Positions 1 through 6,128 of a stretch of 8,983 nucleotides of DNA are shown in pieces (position 1 is the stretch's first letter; each line of letters begins with the position of its first letter). The notes below the pieces were generated by a model that was not told the origin of the DNA, did not search any database, and saw nothing but the letters and a program-made list of their open reading frames with translations. Position numbers and translations under genes: made by a program. Origin of the DNA: an uncultured Collinsella sp. (GTDB taxonomy: Bacteria; Actinomycetota; Coriobacteriia; Coriobacteriales; Coriobacteriaceae). Location: NCBI GenBank assembly GCA_900554465.1, contig USHF01000049.1, positions 1-8,983 of the forward strand, given 5' to 3'.

Positions 1-37
1 CATGTCTCGTGGGCTCGGAGATGTGTATAAGAGACAG
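1..37 (+). other. Residual Nextera adapter (sequencing artefact)
   Basis: Bases 4-37 match the 34-nt Nextera transposase/Read-2 adapter as I know it. Bases 4-18 are the i7-side primer segment (GTCTCGTGGGCTCGG), and bases 19-37 are the 19-bp Tn5 mosaic end (AGATGTGTATAAGAGACAG). In the i7 primer the index lies immediately 5' of this segment, so CAT at 1-3 could be the tail of an index; that part is inference. The piece sits exactly at the end of the window, which is where untrimmed adapter ends up in a draft contig. It should be masked. It is not a genuine transposon end. Confidence 0.97.
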
Positions 38-39
38 CG

Positions 40-987
40 CCGGTAAAATCCGTCTCGTACATGGTGGTCGATGCCAATACGGCTACAGCGGGCACCATCG
101 GCGGCGGCAAGATTGAGCTCTTTGCGCTGGACGAGGCGCGCGAGCTGCTGGCCGCAGGGCAATCGCGTCTGGTCCGCTACACCATGGGCGGCGAGAACTC
201 CGATACTGGCATGATCTGCGGCGGAGCCATCTGCCTGTGCTATCTGCAGCTGGATGTATCGCAGGTGCCGTTGTTCCAGTCGGTTGCCGACGTTTTGGCC
301 TATCGGCGCATCGGCGACTTCGTCATCGACTTTGAACCGTTTGTCACCCAGGCGATCGAGGACGATGTGGCCGAGTACCATGGCGAGGCATCGCGCCGCA
401 CCATAATGGGCTGCCCCGAGCTTTCGCTGGTGGAGGAGGGGAGTAAGGTCACCTACACCAACGCCGCCTCCGAGATTCCCCCGGCGCACATCGAGACGCT
501 CTGCCCCGAGGGCCTGACCTATATCTTTGGCTGCGGCCACGTGGGCGCTGCAACGGCGCGGGTGCTCACGGCGGCGGGCTTTGCCGTCGTGGCTTGTGAC
601 GACCGCCCCGGTACGCTGACCCCCGAATGGGTGCCCGGTGTCTACGATCGACGCCTGGTCGATTACAAGAACCTGAGCGAGCTGTGCCCCATCGGTCCGC
701 GCGACTTGGTGGTCGTGGCCACGGCGGGCCACAAGTCCGATATCGACGTGGTGACTCAGGCGATGCGCACCAAGCCCGCCTATTTGGGTTGCCTGGGCTC
801 GCGTCGCAAGACGGCCTTTGTGCGGGCCCGCTTGGAACAGGAAGGCTTTACGCAGGAGCAGATCGACGGACTGCACCTTCCGATTGGCGTTGCCATTGAG
901 GCGGAGGATCCCGAGGAGATCGCCATCTCCATCGCCGCCGAGATGATCCACCTGCGCCGCACCAAACTCGTCCCCCGCAAGCGCTAA
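40..987 (+). CDS. xdhC: XdhC/CoxI-family molybdenum hydroxylase maturation protein, 5'-truncated
   Basis: XdhC-family proteins bind molybdenum cofactor, promote its sulfuration and hand it to xanthine dehydrogenase and related molybdenum hydroxylases in the cytoplasm. Counting from the Met at base 61, the N-terminal domain shows GTIGGG (11-16) followed by a Glu, and CGG (53-55). A C-terminal Rossmann domain begins at GCGHVG (157-162), with an acidic pair DD (180-181) after the second strand, then GSRRK (246-250) and EDPEEIAISI (282-291), typical of the XdhC C-terminal domain. The frame stays open upstream of base 61, adding P-V-K-S-V-S-Y before it meets adapter. The family normally has a further N-terminal stretch before GTIGGG, so the true start is lost at the contig end and the ATG at 61 is probably internal. 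The hydroxylase it serves is not visible. The family call is solid; the specific client enzyme is unknown. Confidence 0.9.
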   Translation, partial: PVKSVSYMVVDANTATAGTIGGGKIELFALDEARELLAAGQSRLVRYTMGGENSDTGMICGGAICLCYLQLDVSQVPLFQSVADVLAYRRIGDFVIDFEPFVTQAIEDDVAEYHGEASRRTIMGCPELSLVEEGSKVTYTNAASEIPPAHIETLCPEGLTYIFGCGHVGAATARVLTAAGFAVVACDDRPGTLTPEWVPGVYDRRLVDYKNLSELCPIGPRDLVVVATAGHKSDIDVVTQAMRTKPAYLGCLGSRRKTAFVRARLEQEGFTQEQIDGLHLPIGVAIEAEDPEEIAISIAAEMIHLRRTKLVPRKR

Positions 988-1005
988 TCTCATCCCCATC
1001 AATAA

Positions 1006-1070
1006 GTTGCGGTGAAATAGTTCCTAGATGGGCCCGACGGGCGGTCGGCCAGGAACTATTTCACCGCAAC
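1006..1070. repeat. Perfect 20-bp inverted repeat, probable xdhC terminator
   Basis: GTTGCGGTGAAATAGTTCCT at 1006-1025 is the exact reverse complement of 1051-1070. The 25-bp interior can fold further: 1031-1032 and 1034-1038 pair with 1044-1050 around a 5-nt loop, leaving one bulged C at 1033. The right arm is followed three bases later by T5 (1074-1078), so on the + strand it resembles an intrinsic terminator beginning 18 bp after the xdhC stop. The arms are longer and more perfect than most terminators, so a dispersed palindromic repeat (REP- or MITE-like) doing terminator duty is an alternative. No coding potential was seen inside. Confidence 0.8.
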
Positions 1071-1132
1071 AGCTTTTTGGGATCCATTTGTGCGGGGGAG
1101 TTGTGGAGTTGTGCAGGCAGACGAGGTTTTTC

Positions 1133-1161
1133 TGGAAATACGCACCCGATGCGCGTATAGT
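1133..1161 (+). promoter_or_regulatory. Candidate promoter for the rplE-led operon
   Basis: TATAGT at 1156-1161 is a good -10 match. TGGAAA at 1133-1138 is a weak -35 match (4 of 6) with a 17-bp spacer. Transcription would start near 1168, giving a leader of about 130 nt before rplE. The spacer holds a short inverted repeat (CGCA 1141-1144, TGCG 1150-1153). A promoter is expected here because a terminator-like palindrome separates rplE from xdhC. The placement is by inspection only. Confidence 0.4.
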
Positions 1162-1178
1162 ACCGATTGTTTTGTCGG

Positions 1179-1238
1179 CTCCTGCTGCGTCGAGTCCAAA
1201 CCGCGAAATGCCATGAGCGGCGCGGATGCAGCCAGGAG
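1179..1238 (+). promoter_or_regulatory. Structured 5' leader upstream of rplE
   Basis: Bases 1179-1191 can pair with 1225-1238 in a 13-bp helix containing one G-U pair and one bulged C (1232). Inside it, CCGC (1201-1204) can pair with GCGG (1217-1220). There is no following T-tract, so it is not a simple terminator. It lies between the candidate promoter and the rplE ribosome binding site, where ribosomal-protein autoregulatory elements often occur. In E. coli, S8 represses the spc operon by binding near the rplE start. Whether this hairpin binds S8 or another protein is speculation. Bases 1239-1286, between this hairpin and the ribosome binding site, show nothing recognisable. Confidence 0.35.
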
Positions 1239-1298
1239 GCACGAGGACAACCCATCGTGGCCACGCCCCGTGCTTAAAACCCCAAGAAGGAGTGAACA

Positions 1299-1856
1299 AT
1301 GGCAGAAGAGAAGTATGTGCCGCGTCTGAAGACCAAGTACAACAACGAGGTCAAGCAGCAGCTTCAGGACAAGTTCCAGTACGAGAACGTCATGATGATC
1401 CCCAAGTTTGAGAAGATCGTCGTGAACATGGGTGTCGGCGAGGCCGCTACCGATTCCAAGGCCATCGACGGTGCCGTGCGCGACCTGCGCGCCATCACCG
1501 GCCAGCAGCCGATGATCACCCGTGCCCGCAAGTCCATCGCTACCTTCCGCCTGCGCGCTGGTATGCCGATCGGCTGCAAGGTTACCCTGCGTGGCGACCG
1601 TATGTGGGAGTTCTTCGATCGTCTGACCTCCGTCGCGATCCCCCGTATCCGCGACTTCCGCGGCATCTCCGCCAAGAGCTTCGACGGCCGTGGTAACTTC
1701 TCCATGGGCGTCACCGAGCAGCTCATCTTCCCCGAGATCGACTTCGACTCCGTCGATCACCAGCGTGGTATGGACATCACTTTCGTGACCACCGCCAACA
1801 CCGATGAGGAGGCCAAGGCCCTTCTGGACGCCTTCGGTTTCCCGTTCAAGAAATAG
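1299..1856 (+). CDS. rplE: 50S ribosomal protein L5
   Basis: L5 binds 5S rRNA and helps form the central protuberance of the large subunit, contacting the P-site tRNA region. The 185-residue protein is full length for bacterial L5 (about 180). It shows the family stretches IVVNMGVGEA (residues about 45-54), ITGQQP followed by RARKSIATFRLR, GCKVTLRGDRMWEFFDRL, and the C-terminal region ending in LLDAFGFPFKK. The ATG at 1299 has AAGGAG (1287-1292) six bases upstream. This gene opens the ribosomal cluster in this window. In most bacteria it directly follows rplN and rplX, which are absent here; the 311 bp upstream encode no L24 or L14. No internal lesion is visible. Confidence 0.98.
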   Translation: MAEEKYVPRLKTKYNNEVKQQLQDKFQYENVMMIPKFEKIVVNMGVGEAATDSKAIDGAVRDLRAITGQQPMITRARKSIATFRLRAGMPIGCKVTLRGDRMWEFFDRLTSVAIPRIRDFRGISAKSFDGRGNFSMGVTEQLIFPEIDFDSVDHQRGMDITFVTTANTDEEAKALLDAFGFPFKK

Positions 1857-1872
1857 GTTCACCTGCCCTATG

Positions 1873-1900
1873 AGCGCCGTTCCCAGAAGGGGGCGGCGCT
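1873..1900 (+). other. GC-rich hairpin in the rplE-rpsZ gap
   Basis: AGCGCCG (1873-1879) pairs with CGGCGCT (1894-1900). The helix continues inward with TTCCC (1880-1884) against GGGGG (1889-1893, two G-U pairs), closing on an AGAA tetraloop. That makes a 12-bp stem. It lacks a downstream T-tract, so read-through is expected; it may be an mRNA stability or processing element within the 79-bp gap. Confidence 0.45.
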
Positions 1901-1935
1901 TGGGGCGAACAATACTCTATGTGAGGAGGATATAA

Positions 1936-2121
1936 GTGGCTAAGACATCGATGATCGTCAAGTGCAATCGCAAGCAGAAGTTCTCTACTCGTGAGTACAC
2001 GCGCTGCCAGCGCTGCGGCCGTCCGCACTCTGTGTACCGCAAGTTCGGCCTGTGCCGTGTCTGCTTCCGCGAGCTTGCACTCAAGGGCGAGCTTCCCGGC
2101 GTTAAGAAGGCCAGCTGGTAA
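1936..2121 (+). CDS. rpsZ: 30S ribosomal protein S14, zinc-binding type Z
   Basis: S14 binds late in 30S assembly, in the head near S3 and S10. The product is 61 residues, the length of the short zinc-containing form (the zinc-free form is about 90-100). The zinc ribbon is intact: C24-x2-C27 and C40-x2-C43. The C-terminus, GELPGVKKASW, is the family signature. The start is GTG, supported by GAGGAGGA (1923-1930) five bases upstream and by the expected MAKTSMIVK N-terminus. It occupies its normal place between rplE and rpsH but is flanked by gaps of 79 and 119 bp. A zinc-free S14 copy elsewhere in the genome cannot be excluded. Confidence 0.97.
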   Translation: MAKTSMIVKCNRKQKFSTREYTRCQRCGRPHSVYRKFGLCRVCFRELALKGELPGVKKASW

Positions 2122-2176
2122 GTCACTACCAGCGTTTCAAGCATCCGTTTGGAACAGGGAAAACGCGCTAGTTAGG

Positions 2177-2199
2177 CTTTGCCGTTAAGGGCGGCGAAG
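2177..2199 (+). other. Hairpin in the rpsZ-rpsH gap
   Basis: CTTTGCCG (2177-2184) pairs with CGGCGAAG (2192-2199), giving 8 bp with one G-U pair and a 7-nt loop. It sits about 30 nt before the rpsH ribosome binding site in a 119-bp gap. A weaker upstream stem, GCGTTT (2132-2137) with AAACGC (2161-2166), is also possible. There is no T-tract. Its role is unknown; a translational control site for S8 is possible but untested. Confidence 0.35.
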
Positions 2200-2240
2200 A
2201 ACCAAGAGCACGTGTTCATCAAGAACGAAGGAGAATCTGT

Positions 2241-2639
2241 ATGAACCTTACAGACCCGATCGCAGATATGCTTACGCGCATCCGTAACGCTAACTCTGTG
2301 AACAAGGCCACGGTCTCCATGCCGAGCAGCAAGAAGCTCGTCGAGATCGCTCGTGTTCTGCACGAGGAGGGCTACATCGAGGGCTACGATGTCGAGGACA
2401 CCGTTCCCCAGAAGACTCTGCACATCACGCTTAAGTATGGTCCCAAGAAGGCTAAGGTCATCAACGGCATCCGCCGCATTTCCAAGCCGGGCCTGCGTAA
2501 GTACACCGGCGTTGCCGACATGCCCCGCGTCCGCGGTGGCCTTGGTACCGCCATTATTTCCACCAGCCATGGCGTTATGACCGACCGCGATGCTCGCAAG
2601 CACAACGTCGGCGGCGAGATCATCGCTTACGTCTGGTAA
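2241..2639 (+). CDS. rpsH: 30S ribosomal protein S8
   Basis: S8 is a primary binder of the 16S rRNA central domain (helix 21) and, in E. coli, the translational repressor of the spc operon. The 132-residue length is typical. The N-terminus MNLTDPIADMLTRIRNA is the classic S8 opening. The C-terminal RNA-binding region has STSHGVMTDRDARK and ends in GGEIIAYVW. The ATG at 2241 is preceded by AAGGAG (2228-2233) with a 7-nt spacer. rplF follows after 33 bp. Because S8 is the known regulator of this operon in E. coli, it is the leading candidate ligand for any of the structured untranslated regions nearby. That link is inference. Confidence 0.98.
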   Translation: MNLTDPIADMLTRIRNANSVNKATVSMPSSKKLVEIARVLHEEGYIEGYDVEDTVPQKTLHITLKYGPKKAKVINGIRRISKPGLRKYTGVADMPRVRGGLGTAIISTSHGVMTDRDARKHNVGGEIIAYVW

Positions 2640-2672
2640 TTCGCTCGGTAGGTAGAAGGAAAGGAGATCACC

Positions 2673-3209
2673 GTGTCTCGTATCGGTAATAAGCCTGTCC
2701 AGATTCCCGCCGGAGTCGAAGTGGCAGTCAACGGCAACAACGTTGTCGTCAAGGGCCCCAAGGGCCAGCTCGAGCTCGATGTCTTTGAGAAGCTCGCTAT
2801 CAACATCGAGGACAACGTCCTCACCGTTTCCCGTCCCGACGACGAGCGTGAGACCCGTGCCCGCCACGGCCTCACCCGTGCCCTCATCCACAACATGGTT
2901 GTTGGCGTTTCCGAGGGCTTCGAGAAGAAGCTCGAGCTCGCCGGCGTCGGTTACCGCGTGCAGCAGAAGGGCAAGAACCTCGAGTTCTCCCTGGGCTTCT
3001 CGCACCCCGTGATCGTCGAGGCTCCCGAGGGCATCACCTTCGAGGTTCCCGACAACACCCACGTGAACGTCAAGGGTATCAACAAGCAGCAGGTCGGTCA
3101 GATCGCCGCTGAGATTCGCGGCCATCGTCCTCCCGAGCCTTACAAGGGCAAGGGTATCCACTATGTCGGCGAGCACATCCGCCGCAAGCTGGGTAAGGCC
3201 GCCAAGTAG
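2673..3209 (+). CDS. rplF: 50S ribosomal protein L6
   Basis: L6 binds 23S rRNA near the sarcin-ricin loop and the base of the L7/L12 stalk. The 178-residue protein is full length, with two tandem L6 folds. It starts MSRIGNKPVQIPAGVEV, has the mid-protein GVGYRVQ stretch (about 91-97), and carries the C-terminal signature PPEPYKGKGIHY before a basic tail. The start codon is GTG at 2673, fixed by AAGGAG (2661-2666) six bases upstream and by the conserved N-terminus. It is followed by a 75-bp gap containing an 8-bp perfect hairpin before rplR. Confidence 0.98.
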   Translation: MSRIGNKPVQIPAGVEVAVNGNNVVVKGPKGQLELDVFEKLAINIEDNVLTVSRPDDERETRARHGLTRALIHNMVVGVSEGFEKKLELAGVGYRVQQKGKNLEFSLGFSHPVIVEAPEGITFEVPDNTHVNVKGINKQQVGQIAAEIRGHRPPEPYKGKGIHYVGEHIRRKLGKAAK

Positions 3210-3234
3210 TCGTAACCGACTTACTCGCATAAGA

Positions 3235-3256
3235 CCAGCACCCCGTTAGGTGCTGG
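3235..3256 (+). other. Perfect 8-bp hairpin in the rplF-rplR gap
   Basis: CCAGCACC (3235-3242) pairs perfectly with GGTGCTGG (3249-3256) around the loop CCGTTA. The nearest T-tract (TTTTT, 3268-3272) begins 11 nt after the stem and abuts the rplR ribosome binding site, so strong termination is unlikely. It may mark partial attenuation, mRNA processing or stability control ahead of the tightly packed downstream genes. Confidence 0.45.
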
Positions 3257-3284
3257 CAAGATCAACCTTTTTAGGAGTTTACGT

Positions 3285-3653
3285 ATGAACAAGCATAAGG
3301 CGAAGCTGGAAGGCCTCAAGCGTCGTCAGCGTCGTGTTCGCGGCAAGGTCTCGGGTACCGCCGAGCGTCCGCGTCTTCGCGTGACCCGTACCAACGCCAA
3401 CATCTATGCCCAGATTATCGACGACAGCAAGGGCTCCAGCCTGACGCTCGTCTCTGCCTCGACCCTCGAGGCCGAGTTCAAGGGCACCCACACCTCGAAC
3501 AAGGAGGCTGCGGAGAAGGTCGGTCAGCTCGTTGGCAAGCGTGCCATCGAGGCCGGCATCACCAAGGTCGCTTTCGATCGTGGTGGCCGTATCTACCATG
3601 GCCGCGTCAAGGCCCTCGCCGACGGTGCTCGTGCCGCCGGTCTCGAGTTCTAG
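3285..3653 (+). CDS. rplR: 50S ribosomal protein L18
   Basis: L18 binds 5S rRNA together with L5 and anchors it to the large subunit. The 122-residue length is typical. The N-terminus is a basic tail (KRRQRRVRGKVSGTAERPRL), followed by the conserved NIYAQIIDD strand, VGKRAIEAGI, and the C-terminal FDRGGRIYHGRVKALADGAR block. The ATG at 3285 has AGGAG (3273-3277) seven bases upstream. The TAG stop (3651-3653) overlaps the ribosome binding site AGGAGG (3652-3657) of rpsE, so the two genes are tightly linked and probably translationally coupled. Confidence 0.98.
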   Translation: MNKHKAKLEGLKRRQRRVRGKVSGTAERPRLRVTRTNANIYAQIIDDSKGSSLTLVSASTLEAEFKGTHTSNKEAAEKVGQLVGKRAIEAGITKVAFDRGGRIYHGRVKALADGARAAGLEF

Positions 3654-3667
3654 GAGGTATGTAGCAC

Positions 3668-4192
3668 ATGGCTCGTAATCAGAAGCAGCAGCGCGAGGCC
3701 TCCGAGTTCGAGGAGCGCGTCGTTTACATCAACCGCGTGTCGAAGACCGTCAAGGGTGGTCGTCGCATGAGCCTCGTCGCTCTCGTCGTCGTTGGCGACG
3801 GCAAGGGCAACGTCGGCGTTGGCATGGGCAAGTCCGCTGAGGTGCCCCTGGCCATCTCCAAGGCGTCTCTCGATGCCAAGAAGAACATGTTCCACGTGCC
3901 GGTGACCGAGCAGGGCACCATCCCGCACGAGGTTCTCGGCCACTTTGGTGCCGGCCGCATCATCATCAAGCCCGCTGTCGAGGGTACCGGCGTTATCGCC
4001 GGCGGCGCTGTGCGTCCCCTCTTCGAGCTTGCTGGCATCAAGAACGTCCTGTCCAAGTCCCTCGGTACCGACAACGGCCTCAACATCATCAAGGCTGCCG
4101 TCGAGGGCCTCAAGGAGCTCTCCAGCCCTGAGGACGTCGCGGCTCGCCGTGGCCTGACGGTCTCCGAGATGTTCGTCGGTAAGGAGAACTAA
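3668..4192 (+). CDS. rpsE: 30S ribosomal protein S5
   Basis: S5 sits at the mRNA entry side of the 30S subunit, contributes to decoding accuracy and helps unwind mRNA with S3 and S4. The 174-residue protein has the N-terminal double-stranded-RNA-binding domain (VVYINRVSKTVKGGRRMSL, about 18-36; VGDGKGNVGVGMGKS, about 42-56). The C-terminal domain contains GAGRIIIKPAVEGTGVIAGG and SLGTDNGLNIIKA. The ATG at 3668 lies 10 nt after AGGAGG, which overlaps the rplR stop. Two bases separate its stop from rpmD. It is intact and of normal length. Confidence 0.98.
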   Translation: MARNQKQQREASEFEERVVYINRVSKTVKGGRRMSLVALVVVGDGKGNVGVGMGKSAEVPLAISKASLDAKKNMFHVPVTEQGTIPHEVLGHFGAGRIIIKPAVEGTGVIAGGAVRPLFELAGIKNVLSKSLGTDNGLNIIKAAVEGLKELSSPEDVAARRGLTVSEMFVGKEN

Positions 4193-4194
4193 GC

Positions 4195-4377
4195 ATGGCT
4201 GACACCATCAAGATCAAGCAGGTCCGCAGCACCAACGGTTGCAAGCAGGACCAGGTCCGTACTGTCCGTGCCCTCGGTCTCCACAGGATCCGCGAGGTTC
4301 GCGAGATTGCTGACAACGAGTCCGTCCGCGGCATGATCTTCAAGGTCAAGCACCTTGTCGAGATTGTAGAGGAGTAG
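4195..4377 (+). CDS. rpmD: 50S ribosomal protein L30
   Basis: L30 is a small 23S rRNA-binding protein of the large subunit. The 60-residue length is normal for the bacterial form. It shows the usual strand-helix pattern: IKIKQVRSTNGCKQDQ, then VRALGLHRIREVREIADNES, then RGMIFKVKHLVEIVEE. The ATG at 4195 has AAGGAG (4181-4186), inside the last codons of rpsE, eight bases upstream. Its own end contains the GAGGAG site (4369-4374) that serves rplO. The gene order rpsE-rpmD-rplO is the standard spc order. Confidence 0.97.
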   Translation: MADTIKIKQVRSTNGCKQDQVRTVRALGLHRIREVREIADNESVRGMIFKVKHLVEIVEE

Positions 4378-4380
4378 CAA

Positions 4381-4830
4381 ATGCAGCTTCACGATCTTAC
4401 TCCCGCGCCCGGTTCCACTAAGAACCGCAAGCGCGTCGGCCGTGGCAATTCTTCGGGTCACGGCACCACTTCTGGCCGCGGCCAGAAGGGCCAGGGTTCC
4501 CGCTCTGGTGGCACCAAGGGTGCCGGCTTCGAGGGTGGCCAGACTCCGCTGGCTATGCGCCTGCCCAAGCTTCCGGGCTTCCGCAACCCCCGTCGTATCG
4601 AGTACACCGCTGTTAACGTTGAGCGTCTCGAGCGTAAGTTCGAGGACGGCGCTGTGATCGACGGTGCCGCTCTTAAGGCCGCTCGCATCACCAAGAGCGA
4701 GTTCGAGCCCGTCAAGGTGCTCGGCAATGGTGAGCTCACCAAGAAGTTCACGGTCAAGGTCGACAAGGTCAGCGCTTCTGCGCAGGCCAAGATCGAGGCC
4801 GCTGGCGGAAAGGTCGAGCTGCCGTGCTAA
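4381..4830 (+). CDS. rplO: 50S ribosomal protein L15
   Basis: L15 is a late-assembling 23S rRNA-binding protein. The 149-residue product has the glycine- and basic-rich N-terminal extension characteristic of L15 (RVGRGNSSGHGTTSGRGQKG, residues 18-37), then GGQTPLAMRLPKLPGFRNP and a globular C-terminal domain ending in AKIEAAGGKVELPC. The ATG at 4381 has GAGGAG six bases upstream, overlapping the rpmD stop. The stop codon lies inside the beginning of secY, a 7-base overlap consistent with translational coupling. Confidence 0.98.
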   Translation: MQLHDLTPAPGSTKNRKRVGRGNSSGHGTTSGRGQKGQGSRSGGTKGAGFEGGQTPLAMRLPKLPGFRNPRRIEYTAVNVERLERKFEDGAVIDGAALKAARITKSEFEPVKVLGNGELTKKFTVKVDKVSASAQAKIEAAGGKVELPC

Positions 4831-6110
4831 ATGGTCTTAAGAATGCTTTCCGCATCAAAGAATTGCGCGAAAAGATTCTTTTTACCATAGCTATGCTCGT
4901 CGTGTACCGCATTGGTGCGCACGTTCCTGTGCCCGGCATTCCCTTCCAGGGGATGCTGGGCCTTTTCTCGACCGATAACAATTCGGTCGCCGCAGGTGCT
5001 ATGGCCCTCCTGAATCTTTTCTCTGGCGGCGCGTTGAGCTATGTGTCGGTGTTTTCGCTGGGCATCATGCCTTACATCACCAGCTCGATCATCCTCCAGA
5101 TGCTCCAGGCCGTCGTGCCTTCCCTGCATGAGCTTGCCCGCGAGGGCGAGGTCGGTCAGACCAAGATTACGCAGTATTCGCGTTACCTCACCCTGGCTCT
5201 GGCAATCCTCAACTCCGTGGGTTACCTCTTCCTCTTTAAGAGCTTCGGCATCAGCTTTAATGGCGCCGGCGCTCCCGAGATCATCTTCGACCTCATGGTC
5301 GTCGGCACGCTCACTGCGGGCGCCATGCTGATCATGTGGATTGGTGAGCTCATCACCCAGCGCGGTATCGGCAATGGCATGTCGCTGATCATCTTTGCGA
5401 ACATCATGGCCGGTCTGCCGCAGGCTATCTTCTCCAGCACCGAGGGCAATGCCGGTGGCATCATCACCATGGTGATCATCTGCGCCATCATCCTGCTGGT
5501 TATCCCGCTGATCGTTTTCCTTGAGCGCGGCCAGCGCCGCATTCCGGTCTCCTACGCCAAGCGCGTCGTGGGCCGTCGCATGATGGGTGGACAGACCACC
5601 TACCTGCCCATCAAGGTCAACACCGCGGGCGTCGTGCCGATCATCTTCGCTTCGGCGCTGCTGTACTTCCCGGCTCAGATTGCCGTGTTCTTCCCCGGCA
5701 TCGGCTGGATTCAGGCAGTTGCCTCTGCGCTTTCGACCGGTTGGCTCAACTGGGTGCTTAATGTTGTCCTCATCGTGTTCTTCGCGTACTTCTACACCTC
5801 CATGGTGTTCAACCCCGATGACACGGCCGATAACCTTAAGAAGCAGGGCGGCTTTATTCCGGGCGTGCGTCCGGGTAGGGCTACCGCGGCCTACATCAAG
5901 AACGCGCTCAACAAGATTACGCTTCCCAGCGCTGTCTTTTTGGCGCTCATCGCCATCGTGCCTTCGATCATCTTCTCCTTCACGGGTAACCATCTGATCC
6001 AGGCATTTGGCGGCACGTCCATCCTCATCATGGTCGGCGTCGTGCTCGACACGGTCGATAAGCTCGAAGGCCAGATCAAGATGTATGATTACGATGGATT
6101 CTTTAAATAG
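4824..6110 (+). CDS. secY: Protein translocase channel subunit SecY
   Basis: SecY forms the membrane channel through which SecA and ribosomes export or insert proteins, with SecE and SecG. The 428-residue protein has the usual ten hydrophobic segments. The N-terminal helix RIKELREKILFT leads into the first (about residues 19-35). The plug and second segment lie around SYVSVFSLGIMPYITSSIIL. A conserved loop has ERGQRRIPVSYAKR (about 235-248). The cytosolic loop before segment 9 has GGFIPGVRPGR, and the C-terminus ends in the YDYDGFFK tail. The start is GTG at 4824, overlapping the rplO stop by 7 bases, with a weak GGAAAGG site (4807-4813) 10 nt upstream. No later start would keep segment 1, so coupling to rplO probably drives initiation. 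Confidence 0.98.
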   Translation: MLNGLKNAFRIKELREKILFTIAMLVVYRIGAHVPVPGIPFQGMLGLFSTDNNSVAAGAMALLNLFSGGALSYVSVFSLGIMPYITSSIILQMLQAVVPSLHELAREGEVGQTKITQYSRYLTLALAILNSVGYLFLFKSFGISFNGAGAPEIIFDLMVVGTLTAGAMLIMWIGELITQRGIGNGMSLIIFANIMAGLPQAIFSSTEGNAGGIITMVIICAIILLVIPLIVFLERGQRRIPVSYAKRVVGRRMMGGQTTYLPIKVNTAGVVPIIFASALLYFPAQIAVFFPGIGWIQAVASALSTGWLNWVLNVVLIVFFAYFYTSMVFNPDDTADNLKKQGGFIPGVRPGRATAAYIKNALNKITLPSAVFLALIAIVPSIIFSFTGNHLIQAFGGTSILIMVGVVLDTVDKLEGQIKMYDYDGFFK

Positions 6111-6128
6111 GCTAGAGGAGGATTGCTC

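Noticed and set aside
19..37. Tn5 mosaic end as a natural transposon terminus
   Set aside because: It is continuous with the Nextera primer segment at 4-18 and sits at the contig edge, which indicates library adapter and not a resident transposon.
1071..1298. Remnant of rplX or rplN upstream of rplE
   Set aside because: Reading this stretch in the forward frames shows no L24 or L14 C-terminal motif; it looks like a non-coding leader.
1056..1862. A 268-codon antisense frame covering rplE and the upstream gap
   Set aside because: Most of it is the complement of rplE; the remaining part over the gap has no family resemblance.
1873..1900. Intrinsic terminator after rplE
   Set aside because: The stem is strong but no T-tract follows, and rpsZ with its own good ribosome binding site lies just downstream in the same operon.
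2172..3230. A 352-codon antisense open frame across rpsH and rplF
   Set aside because: It lies wholly opposite two clear ribosomal genes, with low-complexity Leu/Asp/Val composition caused by codon bias on the other strand.
6123..6128. TTG at 6123 as the adk start
   Set aside because: It touches the ribosome binding site, and the ATG at 6129 gives the conserved MNLVLLG opening with proper spacing.
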